This document shows positions 7,847 through 18,526 of a stretch of 64,000 bases of DNA, piece by piece. Both the position numbers and the translations under genes were made by a program. Position 1 is the stretch's first letter; every line of letters begins with the position of its first letter. Source of the stretch: Lachnospiraceae bacterium (lineage in GTDB: Bacteria > Bacillota > Clostridia > Lachnospirales > Lachnospiraceae); contig CAAFWV010000040.1 in the NCBI GenBank assembly GCA_900766815.1, positions 3,748 to 67,747 on the forward strand. The letters run 5' to 3'. The notes under the pieces are model-generated. The model saw only the letters and a list, made by a program, of their open reading frames with translations. It was not told the DNA's origin and did no database searches.

Positions 7847-9017
7847 GTATGTTGATATGCTGACTAAGAAGTCGGTTATCAGGGAATTATCAGAATATGC
7901 TGTTGCCAGGGGCAAGGAGATAGGATATGAGAATGTATTTGATTATACATTGGGTAATCCTTCGGTTCCTGTTCCCGAGAGCTTCAATAACAGCATTATC
8001 AGGCTGATAGGTGAGAAGTCTCCTATGGATCTGCACGGATACAGTCAGAGCCTTGGAATCGCTGAGGTTAGAACAGCGGTAGCGGAGTCTCTGAACAGCA
8101 GATTCGGTATGAAATACACCATGGATCATATCTTTATGACAAGTGGTGCCGCAGGAGCAATTGCACATGCAGTAAGACTTGTATGTGAACCGGGAGATGA
8201 GGTTATTACATTTGCTCCGTTTTTCCCTGAATATATTCCATATATTACACATGCCGGCGTGGACCTTAAGGTGGTAAAACCAAGCCTCACTGACTTTCAG
8301 ATTAACTTCGAAGCTTTTGAGGAAATGATAAATGAGCGCACCATGGCTGTGCTCGTGAACACACCGAACAACCCTTCGGGAATTGTATATTCTGAGGCAA
8401 CAATTAAGAAATTATCGCAAATTCTACTTGACAAGAGTAGGGAATATGGGCATATTATATATCTCATATCGGATGAACCATACAGAGAGATTGTATTTGA
8501 CGGTAAATCACAGCCATATCCGGCTAAATATTACGATGCTACAATCACCTGTTATTCATTCTCTAAGTCTCTGTCCGTACCCGGCGAGAGAATAGGATAT
8601 GTGGCTGTTAATCCTGATTGTCCGGATGCCCGCAAGATGATTGTCATGTGCGGACAGATATCCAGGGGAATCGGTCATAACTGTCCTTCTTCTATTATAC
8701 AGTGGGCAGTGGCAGAGAATCTGTCGGTTACGGCTGACATGTCCGTATATGAGAAGAATATGAATCTTCTGTATGATGAACTTAAATCTTTGGGCTTTGA
8801 GGTCGTAAGACCGGGTGGAACATTCTACATCTTCCCCAAGGCCTTGGAGGACGATGCTGTTGCATTCTGTAAGAAGGGATGCAAATATGACTTCATCGGA
8901 GTACCTGCGGACTCCTTCGGATGTCCCGGATACTTCAGACTGGCATACTGTATCGAAACCGAGAAGGTAGAAAGATCGCTTGAAGCGTTGAGGAGATTTG
9001 TGAAAGAGAACTACTGA
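7833..9017 (+). CDS. Pyridoxal-phosphate aminotransferase, class I/II
   Basis: A fold-type I PLP aminotransferase of 394 residues. It shows TLGNPSVPVPE, the NTPNNPSG motif, SDEPYREIVFDG with the cofactor-contacting Asp and Tyr, and the PLP lysine in YSFSKSLSVPGERIGY. Such proteins act on aspartate, aromatic or branched-chain amino acids; position after a LIV-type importer makes an amino-acid substrate plausible but not proven. I chose GTG 7833, with AGGGG five bases upstream, which overlaps the preceding gene; ATG 7857 is an alternative start eight codons in. Confidence 0.87.
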   Translation: MLAGKYVDMLTKKSVIRELSEYAVARGKEIGYENVFDYTLGNPSVPVPESFNNSIIRLIGEKSPMDLHGYSQSLGIAEVRTAVAESLNSRFGMKYTMDHIFMTSGAAGAIAHAVRLVCEPGDEVITFAPFFPEYIPYITHAGVDLKVVKPSLTDFQINFEAFEEMINERTMAVLVNTPNNPSGIVYSEATIKKLSQILLDKSREYGHIIYLISDEPYREIVFDGKSQPYPAKYYDATITCYSFSKSLSVPGERIGYVAVNPDCPDARKMIVMCGQISRGIGHNCPSSIIQWAVAENLSVTADMSVYEKNMNLLYDELKSLGFEVVRPGGTFYIFPKALEDDAVAFCKKGCKYDFIGVPADSFGCPGYFRLAYCIETEKVERSLEALRRFVKENY

Positions 9018-9071
9018 TCGGGTTTGGATAAATATAGGTTTGGATTGTTTGTAGATTAAGGAGACAATGAC

Positions 9072-9500
9072 ATGGCAGAGAAAGTAAAAGCAACAGTTAA
9101 GAAGACAGTAGCAGCTAAGGAAGTTAAGCCTGTAGAGGCTAAGGTTGAGGCTAAGGCGGTTGAGGCACCTAAGGCTGCAGCAGCACCTAAGGCAGAGCCT
9201 GCAAAGAAGGCTGAGGCACCTAAGAAGGCAGCAGCTCCCAAGAAGGCACCTGCTAAGAAGGCTACAGAGACTAAGGCAGCAGCTCCTAAGAAGACTGCAG
9301 TTAAGTCTAATGTTGTAATCGAGGTTGCTGACAGAAAGTACTCTTCAGCAGACATCGAGAAGATTGCTAAGGACGTATGGGTATATGACCTTGGTAAGAA
9401 GGCAGCAGAGCTTAAGAGCATGGAGCTCTATGTTAAGGCTGAGGAAGCTAATGTATACTATGTATTCAATGGAGACATCCAGGGAGTATTCGGTATCTGA
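9072..9500 (+). CDS. DUF6465 family protein with lysine/alanine-rich N-terminus
   Basis: A 142-residue protein in two parts. Residues 1-78 are low-complexity Lys/Ala/Pro/Glu with many KKA, APKKA and AKK units, resembling histone-H1-like tails and able to bind nucleic acid. Residues 79-142 (VVIEVADRKYSSADIEKIAKDVWV to the C-terminus) form a compact domain that I recognise as DUF6465, a Lachnospiraceae-centred family of unknown function. TAAGGAGACA precedes the ATG and a perfect 22-base palindromic terminator follows, so it is a single-gene transcript. Codon use is strongly biased (AAG, GCA, GCT), suggesting high expression. The DNA-binding idea is inference. Confidence 0.7.
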   Translation: MAEKVKATVKKTVAAKEVKPVEAKVEAKAVEAPKAAAAPKAEPAKKAEAPKKAAAPKKAPAKKATETKAAAPKKTAVKSNVVIEVADRKYSSADIEKIAKDVWVYDLGKKAAELKSMELYVKAEEANVYYVFNGDIQGVFGI

Positions 9501-9512
9501 TTTTAAGACCTT

Positions 9513-9541
9513 GGGCAGTGCATATGCACTGCCCTTTTTTT
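9513..9541 (+). terminator. Intrinsic terminator after the DUF6465 gene
   Basis: A perfect 22-base palindrome (9513-9534, starting GGGCAGTGCA) is followed by seven T residues. Confidence 0.9.
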
Positions 9542-9589
9542 GTGTATTCAATTCTTAAGCATATTTATAAATTGTTTAGATTTATCTTA

Positions 9590-9618
9590 TTGACAGTAGT
9601 GGGGGTTAGTGCTATCTT
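9590..9618 (+). promoter_or_regulatory. Sigma-A promoter of the hrcA operon
   Basis: TTGACA (9590-9595), 17 bases, then TATCTT (9613-9618). The predicted start near 9625 places the CIRCE operator in the first 10-35 bases of the transcript. Confidence 0.85.
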
Positions 9619-9633
9619 AGGCTTCAGAGGATG

Positions 9634-9660
9634 TTAGCACTCAAAGATATTGAGTGCTAA
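9634..9660. promoter_or_regulatory. CIRCE operator, HrcA binding site
   Basis: TTAGCACTC, nine bases, GAGTGCTAA: a perfect match to the CIRCE consensus. HrcA binds it and represses the operon until heat shock titrates chaperones. It ends three bases before the hrcA start codon, so it also occupies the usual place of the ribosome site. Confidence 0.97.
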
Positions 9661-9663
9661 CAG

Positions 9664-10707
9664 ATGGTAAAACAAATGGAACTGACAGAACGTAAGATGA
9701 TAATCTTACAGGCGATTGTTAGGAATTATTTGGAGACGGGAGAGCCTGTAGGAAGCAGAACAATTTCAAAATATACAGACTTGAACCTTAGTTCAGCTAC
9801 CATTCGTAACGAGATGGCCGACCTTGAGGAGATGGGTTACATCATTCAGCCACACACCTCAGCAGGACGTATCCCTTCGGATTTGGGCTACAGAGTATAT
9901 GTAGACGAGATGATGAAGGAGAAGGAAAGAGAGGTTCAGGAGCTTAAGAGTGAGCTTATCGAGAAGGAGGAGAGGCTGGATCACCTGCTTAAGCAGACAG
10001 CCAAGCTTCTTGCGGTCAACACCAATTATGCCAGCATGGTATCAGCTCCAAGCATCCACAGGAACAAGCTTAAGCTCATTCAGCTTAGTAAGGTTAATTC
10101 CTCACAGCTGCTTGTGGTTGTGGTTGTTGAAGGCAATGTAATCAAGAACAGCATCATCGATACCAAGGAGGATATAAACGAAGAGACAATACTTAAGCTT
10201 AATATTCTTCTTAACACCAACCTTAACGGTCTTGCTATTGAAGAAATCAATCTTGCGCTTATTACAGACATCAAACAGAAGGCAGGAATACATTCGGATA
10301 TAGTCAGTGAGGTTGTGGATTCGATAGCGGAAGCCATTCACAGCGAGGATGACCTACAGATATATACCTCCGGTGCCAACAACATCTTCAAGTATCCTGA
10401 GCTCACGGAGAATAATAAGGCAAGTGAACTTATTGAGACCTTTGAAGAGAAGGGTGCTCTTGGCGAACTGGTGATACGTACACTGAGTGAAGAGGAGAAC
10501 ACCGGTATTCAGGTCTATATAGGCAATGAGAACCCGGTAGCGAGCATGAAGGATTGCAGTATTGTTACGGCGACCTACGACCTGGGAGACGGAATGAAGG
10601 GAACGATAGGAATCATCGGACCTAAGAGAATGGATTACGATAAAGTAGTCGATAACCTTAAGGGTGTGATGAAGCAGCTCGATTCAATATATAAGAAGGA
10701 CGAATAG
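9664..10707 (+). CDS. hrcA: Heat-inducible transcription repressor HrcA
   Basis: The 347-residue repressor of CIRCE-controlled chaperone genes. An N-terminal winged helix (residues 5-70) includes GEPVGSRTISKY and SSATIRNEMADLEEMGYI, followed by PHTSAGRIPSDLGYRVYVDEMM, all diagnostic. The C-terminal regulatory domain ends with GTIGIIGPKRMDYDKVV. The start at 9664 follows the CIRCE directly and has no Shine-Dalgarno sequence; the second ATG at 9676 has none either, so translation is likely weak. First gene of hrcA-grpE-dnaK-dnaJ. Confidence 0.97.
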   Translation: MVKQMELTERKMIILQAIVRNYLETGEPVGSRTISKYTDLNLSSATIRNEMADLEEMGYIIQPHTSAGRIPSDLGYRVYVDEMMKEKEREVQELKSELIEKEERLDHLLKQTAKLLAVNTNYASMVSAPSIHRNKLKLIQLSKVNSSQLLVVVVVEGNVIKNSIIDTKEDINEETILKLNILLNTNLNGLAIEEINLALITDIKQKAGIHSDIVSEVVDSIAEAIHSEDDLQIYTSGANNIFKYPELTENNKASELIETFEEKGALGELVIRTLSEEENTGIQVYIGNENPVASMKDCSIVTATYDLGDGMKGTIGIIGPKRMDYDKVVDNLKGVMKQLDSIYKKDE

Positions 10708-10724
10708 ACAGAAAGGAATAAGAT

Positions 10725-11399
10725 ATGGCAGAGAATGCAGAGGAAATCCTCGATGAAGAGATGAATAATCCGGGAAAGGATGAAGAAGTCAAAGCAGATG
10801 CATGCTGCGGAGATGATAAGCCTGAAGCGGACATGGCAGATGCAGGCGAAGCTTTGACAGAAACAGAAGCTTCCGATTCGGATTCGGTTTCAGAGGAAGC
10901 ACCCGATAGCGACGCTAAGGATGCGAAGAGTGAATCGAAGAAGGGAAGAAAGGACAAGAAGCTTGAGGCTCTTGAGAGTAAGAACGCAGAGCTCGAAGAC
11001 AGAGTAAAGCGTCAGATGGCTGAGTTTGAGAACTTCAGGAAGAGAACTGAGAAGGAGAAGTCCACAATGTTCGAGATGGGAGCAAGAAGCGTTATTGAGA
11101 AGCTCCTTCCGGTTGTAGACAACTTTGAAAGAGGACTTGCATCCATCACAGAGGAACAGAGAGGTCCGGTATATGATGGCATGAACATGATATACAAGCA
11201 GCTGATGGATGAGCTCGATAAAATGGATGTTAAGCCTATTGAGGCGCTGGGACAGCCCTTCGACCCCAACTTCCACAATGCGGTAATGCAGGTAGAGAGT
11301 GAAGAGTTTGAGACAGGTGTTGTGGCTCAGGAGCTTCAGAAGGGCTACACACATCATGGTAATGTGGTAAGACACAGTATGGTTTCGGTTGTAAAATAG
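10725..11399 (+). CDS. grpE: Nucleotide exchange factor GrpE
   Basis: Releases ADP from DnaK. The 224-residue protein has a long acidic, low-complexity N-terminal extension (residues 1-75, rich in Glu, Asp and Ser), then the dimerising coiled coil (residues 80-130, with MAEFENFRKRTEKEK), and the C-terminal beta domain with FDPNFHNAVMQVE and GYTHHGNVVRHSMVSV. AGAAAGGAA precedes the ATG. It lies between hrcA and dnaK in the usual order. Confidence 0.96.
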   Translation: MAENAEEILDEEMNNPGKDEEVKADACCGDDKPEADMADAGEALTETEASDSDSVSEEAPDSDAKDAKSESKKGRKDKKLEALESKNAELEDRVKRQMAEFENFRKRTEKEKSTMFEMGARSVIEKLLPVVDNFERGLASITEEQRGPVYDGMNMIYKQLMDELDKMDVKPIEALGQPFDPNFHNAVMQVESEEFETGVVAQELQKGYTHHGNVVRHSMVSVVK

Positions 11400-11448
11400 C
11401 TACGAACTGAGTCGTGAGCAATTTTTCAATTAATGGATAATAATCTAA

Positions 11449-13347
<1,899 letters not shown>

Positions 13348-13352
13348 GAATA

Positions 13353-14534
13353 ATGGCTGAACAGAAAAGAGATTACTATGAGGTGCTGGGCGTTGACAGA
13401 AACGCCGATGATGCAGCACTGAAAAAAGCATATCGTGTTCTTGCTAAGAAATATCATCCGGATATGAATCCCGGTGATGCCGAAGCGGAGAAGAAGTTCA
13501 AGGAAGCCAGTGAGGCTTATGCCGTACTCAGCGACCCCGAGAAGAGACGTCAGTATGATCAGTTCGGTCATGCTGCCTTCGATGGAGGCGGTGCGGGAGC
13601 CGGTGGCTTCGGAGGCTTCGACTTCAACGGTACAGACTTCACTGATATGTTTGGAGATCTGTTTGGTGATTTGTTCGGCGGTGCAACCAGAAGAGGTGCG
13701 GCAAGCAACGGTCCCATGAAGGGAAGCAATGTACGTACTTCGGTACGTATCACCTTCGAGGAGGCTATCTTTGGCTGTGAAAAAGAGATAGAACTTACTG
13801 TTAAGGAAGAGTGTAAGACCTGTAAGGGCTCCGGTGCCAAACCGGGAACCTCGCCCGTGACCTGTGGCAAGTGCGGAGGTAAGGGTCAGGTTGTATTCTC
13901 ACAGCAGTCATTCTTTGGTACGGTACGTAATGTACAGACCTGTCCGGACTGTCAGGGAAAGGGCAAGGTAATCAAGGAGAAGTGTCCCGACTGTAGAGGA
14001 ACGGGATATATCCCCATGAAGAAGAGATTCGCTGTGGATATCCCTGCGGGTATTGATAACGGACAGTGCAAGAGACTGTCGGGTCAGGGCGAGCCGGGAA
14101 TTAATGGCGGACCGAGAGGAGATGTCCTTGTTGAAGTAATCGTCGGAAGACATCCGATATTCCAGAGACAGGAGACCAATATATTCTCTACAGTGCCTAT
14201 TTCCTTCCCGATAGCAGCTCTTGGTGGCGAGATAGTCATCGATACGGTTGACGGCAAGGTTATCTATGAGGTTAAGCCGGGTACACAGACGGATACAAGG
14301 ATAAGACTTAAGGGTAAGGGCGTCCCCTCACTTCGCAATAAGGAGATAAGGGGTGACCATTATGTTACTCTTGTGGTTCAGGTTCCGGATAAGCTGCCTC
14401 ATGAGGCTAAGTCACTGCTAGAGAAGTATGATGAGGCCTATGATGATTCGCTGAACTCAGCAAAGAGATTCCAGGAGTCCAAAAACAAAGGCGGTTCTGA
14501 GAAGGACACGAAGAAAAAGAAAAAGTTATTTTAA
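13353..14534 (+). CDS. dnaJ: Molecular chaperone DnaJ (Hsp40)
   Basis: The J-protein that delivers clients to DnaK and triggers its ATPase; 393 residues. The J domain has YYEVLGV and the essential HPD (residues 35-37). A Gly/Phe-rich region follows (about 70-110). All four zinc repeats are intact: [24 protein letters not shown] and CPDCRGTG. The C-terminal client-binding domains end in a lysine-rich tail. It starts five bases after dnaK and closes the operon. Confidence 0.98.
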   Translation: MAEQKRDYYEVLGVDRNADDAALKKAYRVLAKKYHPDMNPGDAEAEKKFKEASEAYAVLSDPEKRRQYDQFGHAAFDGGGAGAGGFGGFDFNGTDFTDMFGDLFGDLFGGATRRGAASNGPMKGSNVRTSVRITFEEAIFGCEKEIELTVKEECKTCKGSGAKPGTSPVTCGKCGGKGQVVFSQQSFFGTVRNVQTCPDCQGKGKVIKEKCPDCRGTGYIPMKKRFAVDIPAGIDNGQCKRLSGQGEPGINGGPRGDVLVEVIVGRHPIFQRQETNIFSTVPISFPIAALGGEIVIDTVDGKVIYEVKPGTQTDTRIRLKGKGVPSLRNKEIRGDHYVTLVVQVPDKLPHEAKSLLEKYDEAYDDSLNSAKRFQESKNKGGSEKDTKKKKKLF

Positions 14535-14539
14535 TTTAT

Positions 14540-14586
14540 AAGGGTTTGCGATTATCCTCTTTGGATAAAAGCGAACCCTTTTTTGT
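14540..14586 (+). terminator. Intrinsic terminator after dnaJ
   Basis: Arms AAGGGTTTGC and GCGAACCCTT pair with G-T wobbles, an inner ATTATCC/GGATAA pairing lengthens the stem, and a run of T follows. Confidence 0.85.
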
Positions 14587-14623
14587 GATATATTACAGAA
14601 AATGTGGTAAAATAAATAGGACT

Positions 14624-15688
14624 ATGGAAACGGAAATAGTATTCATTGATGAGAAAAATATAGATCAGGACATAATAGACCGCGCCGGGGATATAATAAA
14701 GCAGGGCGGACTGGTTGCTTTTCCTACAGAGACTGTCTACGGACTGGGCGGTGATGCCCTAAACAGGGAGTCAAGCAGGAAGATATATGCAGCTAAGGGA
14801 AGACCGAGCGACAACCCGTTAATAGTCCATATCGCTGATATGGAAGCACTTGCCGGAATCGTGAGTGAGATTCCGGACGTGGCACTTAAGCTTGCTGACA
14901 ATTTCTGGCCGGGACCGTTAACCATGATATTCAATAAGAGTGATGTTGTGCCTATGGATACTACGGGTGGACTGGATACGGTTGCAGTTCGAATGCCGGT
15001 TGACTCAGTTGCGCGTAGATTTATCCGTGCTTCGGGTGGATATGTGGCGGCACCGAGTGCCAACATCTCCGGAAGACCGAGCCCGACTTCGGGAAGATTC
15101 GTCATTGAAGATATGAACGGCCGGATAGACATGATAATTCAGGGTGATGATTCGAGGATAGGACTCGAGTCGACAATAGTTGACATAACAAGTGACAGGC
15201 CGATGATACTGAGACCCGGATATATCACGAAGGAGATGCTTGAGGAAGTAGTGGGAGAGGTTTGGACCGACCCTACCATTCTTGACGCAACTTGTACGGA
15301 GAGACCCAAGGCACCGGGCATGAGATACAGACATTATGCTCCCAAGGGAGACCTTAAGGTTGTGAAGGGTCCGGATACTAAGGTTATAGAATATATCAAT
15401 TCGGCCTGCGAGGTGGCGGAGTCCCTGGGCAGGAGGGTCGGAGTTATTGCGACCGGTGAGAATGCGTCATGCTACAGCTACGGTAATATCAAGTGTGTGG
15501 GCAACAGGGCGGATGAGGAAATGATAGCGCACAGATTATATACTATTCTCAGGGAATTTGATGATGAGGATGTGGAGGTAATATATTCGGAAGCCTTCGA
15601 TGAAGGGAGGCTTGGTGGAGCAATTATGAACAGGCTGCTTAAAGCGGCAGGTCATCAGGTTATTGATTTATGGCAGGAGGAAGAGTAA
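14624..15688 (+). CDS. ywlC: L-threonylcarbamoyladenylate synthase (Sua5/YwlC type)
   Basis: Makes threonylcarbamoyl-AMP from Thr, bicarbonate and ATP, the first step toward t6A37 in tRNAs reading ANN codons. The YrdC domain (residues 10-200) has GGLVAFPTETVYGLGGDA, KIYAAKGRPSDNPL, FWPGPLT, APSANISGRPSPT and STIVD; the C-terminal Sua5 domain follows (PGMRYRHYAPKG onward). I chose ATG 14624 because the upstream in-frame codons lie inside the dnaJ terminator. A TAAAAT at 14608-14613 suggests a very short leader. It overlaps rpiB by one base. Confidence 0.95.
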   Translation: METEIVFIDEKNIDQDIIDRAGDIIKQGGLVAFPTETVYGLGGDALNRESSRKIYAAKGRPSDNPLIVHIADMEALAGIVSEIPDVALKLADNFWPGPLTMIFNKSDVVPMDTTGGLDTVAVRMPVDSVARRFIRASGGYVAAPSANISGRPSPTSGRFVIEDMNGRIDMIIQGDDSRIGLESTIVDITSDRPMILRPGYITKEMLEEVVGEVWTDPTILDATCTERPKAPGMRYRHYAPKGDLKVVKGPDTKVIEYINSACEVAESLGRRVGVIATGENASCYSYGNIKCVGNRADEEMIAHRLYTILREFDDEDVEVIYSEAFDEGRLGGAIMNRLLKAAGHQVIDLWQEEE

Positions 15689-16119
15689 TGAAGGTATCTA
15701 TCGGATGTGACCATGGCGGATATGATCTCAAGGAGGAGATTAAGAAACACCTTATTGAAAGGGGAATTGAGGTTGTAGATGTAGGCTGCGATAAGAAGGA
15801 GAGATGTGATTATCCAATCTACGGTCGCGAGGCTGCGCTTAAGGTAGCGGACAAGACCTGTGATAAGGGAATCGTTATTTGTACAACAGGAATCGGTATC
15901 TCAATTACAGCCAACAAGGTTAAGGGAATCAGGTGCGCTCTCTGTTCGGAGCCTCTGTCAGCTAAGATGACGAGACTTCACAATGATGCCAATATGCTTG
16001 CAATGGGTGCGGCACTTATCGGAATCAATATGGCTAAGGAGATCACAGACACATTCTTGGATACACCATTCTCGGGTGAAGAGAGACATCAGAAGAGAAT
16101 TGATCTGATAGAAGGTTAA
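15688..16119 (+). CDS. rpiB: Ribose-5-phosphate isomerase B
   Basis: Interconverts ribose-5-phosphate and ribulose-5-phosphate (or a related sugar phosphate in this family). The 143-residue protein has IGCDHGGYDLKE at the start, the catalytic cysteine in CTTGIGISI and the ALCSEPLSAKMTRLHNDANML segment, all hallmark RpiB features. The start overlaps the stop of the preceding gene (TAATG), with GGCAGGAGG just upstream. It supplies pentose phosphates to PRPP synthesis, consistent with the neighbouring upp. Confidence 0.95.
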   Translation: MKVSIGCDHGGYDLKEEIKKHLIERGIEVVDVGCDKKERCDYPIYGREAALKVADKTCDKGIVICTTGIGISITANKVKGIRCALCSEPLSAKMTRLHNDANMLAMGAALIGINMAKEITDTFLDTPFSGEERHQKRIDLIEG

Positions 16120-16149
16120 AGGGTAGGGAACCCGGTTAAGGAGGTAATT

Positions 16150-16779
16150 ATGGCAAAAGTAGTTATTATGGATCATCCACTCATTAAGCACAAGATTGGA
16201 TACATCAGAAGAGAAGAGACAGGAACAAAGGACTTCCGTCAGACAGTATCTGAGATTGCTATGCTTATCTGCTATGAGGCTACAAGGGATCTGGAGCTTT
16301 CGGATGTAACAATCAAGACTCCTATCTGCGAGACAACAGTCAAGGAGCTTAAGGGCAAGAAGATGGCAATCATCCCCATCCTCAGAGCAGGACTCGGAAT
16401 GGTTGACGGTGTGCTTGAGCTTATCCCGGCAGCTAAGGTAGGACATATCGGTCTGTACAGAGACCCTGAGACACACAAGCCTGTAGAGTATTACTGTAAG
16501 CTTCCGGAGGACTGCGGTGAAAGAGAAGTATTCGTTGTAGATCCCATGCTTGCGACAGGCGGTTCGGCAGCAGCTGCAATCACAATGCTCAAGGAGAAGG
16601 GCTGTAAGAATATTCACTTTATGTGCATTATTGCAGCACCGGAAGGCTTAGAGGTACTTAAGGAGGCTCATCCTGACGTTGATATCTATGTCGGAGCCTT
16701 AGATGAGAAATTGAATGAGCATGCATACATCGTTCCGGGACTCGGAGATGCAGGAGACAGAATTTTCGGAACCAAGTAA
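16150..16779 (+). CDS. upp: Uracil phosphoribosyltransferase
   Basis: Salvages uracil with PRPP to UMP; 209 residues, the normal length. Landmarks are [35 protein letters not shown], the PRPP loop [15 protein letters not shown] and the C-terminal [13 protein letters not shown] that binds uracil. TAAGGAGG precedes the ATG. Placed between rpiB and dCMP deaminase, forming a small nucleotide-salvage group. Confidence 0.97.
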   Translation: MAKVVIMDHPLIKHKIGYIRREETGTKDFRQTVSEIAMLICYEATRDLELSDVTIKTPICETTVKELKGKKMAIIPILRAGLGMVDGVLELIPAAKVGHIGLYRDPETHKPVEYYCKLPEDCGEREVFVVDPMLATGGSAAAAITMLKEKGCKNIHFMCIIAAPEGLEVLKEAHPDVDIYVGALDEKLNEHAYIVPGLGDAGDRIFGTK

Positions 16780-16790
16780 ATGGGGTTTAC

Positions 16791-17270
16791 ATGAAAAGAG
16801 AAGACTACATAAGATGGGATGAATATTTTATGGGGATATCCAAGCTTGCGGGTATGAGATCCAAGGATCCCAACACCCAGGTGGGAGCCTGCATCGTGAG
16901 TGAGGATAATAATATTCTTTCCATGGGATATAACGGTTTTCCCAAGGGATGCTCGGATGACGACTTCCCATGGGACAGAGAAGGGGATATGCTTCACAGC
17001 AAGTATGCCTATGTTACCCATAGTGAATTGAATGCAATTCTGAACTTCAGAGGCGGGAGCTTAGAGGGCAGTAAATTGTATGTCTCACTTTTTCCATGTA
17101 ATGAATGTGCCAAGGCAATCATTCAGAGTGGAATCAAGACTGTTATCTATGACAGCGATAAATATAACGGAACACCCGGCAATACAGCTGCCAAGCGGAT
17201 GTTTGATGCTGCGGGCGTAACCTATGTGAAATATGAGCATACAGGAAGAACCTTATCCATTGATGTATAG
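16791..17270 (+). CDS. comEB: Deoxycytidylate (dCMP) deaminase
   Basis: Zinc enzyme converting dCMP to dUMP, feeding thymidylate synthesis; 159 residues. Zinc ligands are in HSELNAI and PCNECAK, with the catalytic Glu in the first motif. MGYNGFPKGCSDDDFPW matches the segment that in allosteric dCMP deaminases binds dCTP. It lies 11 bases after upp with GGGG as a weak ribosome site. Often called ComEB in Firmicutes; nothing here points to competence. Confidence 0.93.
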   Translation: MKREDYIRWDEYFMGISKLAGMRSKDPNTQVGACIVSEDNNILSMGYNGFPKGCSDDDFPWDREGDMLHSKYAYVTHSELNAILNFRGGSLEGSKLYVSLFPCNECAKAIIQSGIKTVIYDSDKYNGTPGNTAAKRMFDAAGVTYVKYEHTGRTLSIDV

Positions 17271-17280
17271 GTAATCACCA

Positions 17281-18447
17281 ATGAATAATAAGAGACGCAG
17301 ACTTGGGGCTACGTTGCTGGCCATGCTGTTCATGCTGCTGTGGCTGCCGTCTATTGAGGCTAAGGCAGATATTGATGCGCTTAAGAGCCGGATAGAGGAG
17401 GCAGAGCGGAACCATCAGCAGACCAAGGACAATCTTAAGAACACACAAGATAATATTGATGCATTGACCGATGTCAAAGAAGGTCTTCAGGGTAAGCTTA
17501 ACCAGCTGACCAGTCAGCTTACCGAGGTTAGTGACAATCTTGCAGACCTTGAGGATAAGATTGATGCAAAAAACGCGGAGATTGAGACTACCACAGAGGA
17601 CTTAAATGAAGCGATTGCCGAGGAAAATGCCCAGTACGAGGCTATGAAGGCCAGAATCAGGTTTATCTATGAGAAGAAGGACCAGACCTATCTGGATATC
17701 TTAGTCAGCTCGGCAGGCTTTTCGGATGCTATGAATAAGGCAGGCTATATTGAGGAGCTGGCGGAATATGACAGACAGAAGCTTGATGAGTTCAAGGCTA
17801 CCAGACAGAAGGTTGAGGAGCTCAAGGCCAAGCTTGAGGACGAGAAGGCTACACTTGATGAATATCATGAGGAGACCTATGCGGAGCAGCAGAAGGTTGC
17901 AGGATATGTGAGTGATACTTCAAGCTCAATAACTCAGTACTCCGGTCAGATTAAGCAGGCTGAGGAACTGGCTGATGCGATAGAAGAGCAGGCTAAGCAG
18001 GAGGCACAGGATATCGCCGCACTCAAGAAACAGCTGGCGGAAGAGATTGCTATGTCAAAGCTTGCTGCCCAGTCTGAATGGCGTGACATATCCGAGGTAC
18101 AGTTTGCCGAGGGTGACAGAATGCTTCTGGCTAACCTTATTTACTGTGAAGCAGGCAATCAGCCCTATGCGGGTCAGCTTGCCGTCGGAAGCGTTGTTGT
18201 TAACAGAGTGCTGAGCTCTGTCTACCCCGACACTGTGGTTGGTGTCATCTATCAGAACAAGCAGTTCTCTCCGGTAGGCGACGGACACTTAGCTCTGGCT
18301 CTTGCTGAGGACAAGGCGACTGCAGCCTGCTACAAGGCCGCTGACGAGGCTATGGCAGGTCAGACCAATGTCGGAAACTGTGTATACTTCAGAACCCCGG
18401 TTGAGGGACTCTCGGGAATCCAAATTGGTGATCACATATTCTATTAA
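17281..18447 (+). CDS. Secreted coiled-coil protein with SleB-type cell wall hydrolase domain
   Basis: A 388-residue exported wall hydrolase. A basic start and hydrophobic stretch ending SIEAKA form a cleavable signal. Residues 30-250 are a long coiled coil of the PcsB/CwlO type, including AIAEENAQYEAMKARIRFIYEKKDQTYLD. The C-terminal domain (about 275-388) is hydrolase_2/SleB-like: LLANLIYCEAGNQPYAGQLAVG with the likely catalytic Glu, then VVNRV and KQFSPVGDG. The same coiled-coil module occurs in the NlpC/P60 protein at 60150. PcsB-type modules are known to dock on FtsEX, so vegetative wall remodelling is more likely than spore germination. It ends the operon. Confidence 0.88.
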   Translation: MNNKRRRLGATLLAMLFMLLWLPSIEAKADIDALKSRIEEAERNHQQTKDNLKNTQDNIDALTDVKEGLQGKLNQLTSQLTEVSDNLADLEDKIDAKNAEIETTTEDLNEAIAEENAQYEAMKARIRFIYEKKDQTYLDILVSSAGFSDAMNKAGYIEELAEYDRQKLDEFKATRQKVEELKAKLEDEKATLDEYHEETYAEQQKVAGYVSDTSSSITQYSGQIKQAEELADAIEEQAKQEAQDIAALKKQLAEEIAMSKLAAQSEWRDISEVQFAEGDRMLLANLIYCEAGNQPYAGQLAVGSVVVNRVLSSVYPDTVVGVIYQNKQFSPVGDGHLALALAEDKATAACYKAADEAMAGQTNVGNCVYFRTPVEGLSGIQIGDHIFY

Positions 18448-18460
18448 TTCAAAACAGCAA

Positions 18461-18501
18461 AAATAAGCGCGGAGGACGAAACGAAAGTCTCCGCGCTTTT
18501 T
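18461..18501. terminator. Bidirectional terminator between convergent genes
   Basis: Arms AAGCGCGGAGGAC and GTCTCCGCGCTT enclose a nine-base loop. T residues follow on the plus strand and A residues precede it, so it serves both the wall hydrolase gene and the convergent DUF402 gene. Confidence 0.85.
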
Positions 18502-18526
18502 ACATATCTGACTGGGCAGCTGACCG

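Noticed and set aside
9072..9310. Lysine-rich repeats as a nucleotide-level tandem repeat array
   Set aside because: The repetition is at amino-acid level with varied spacing and codons; there is no regular DNA period and no CRISPR-like structure.
17281..18447. SleB spore cortex lytic enzyme
   Set aside because: The hydrolase domain is SleB-like, but the long PcsB-type coiled coil and the nucleotide-salvage operon give no link to spores. A vegetative role is more likely.
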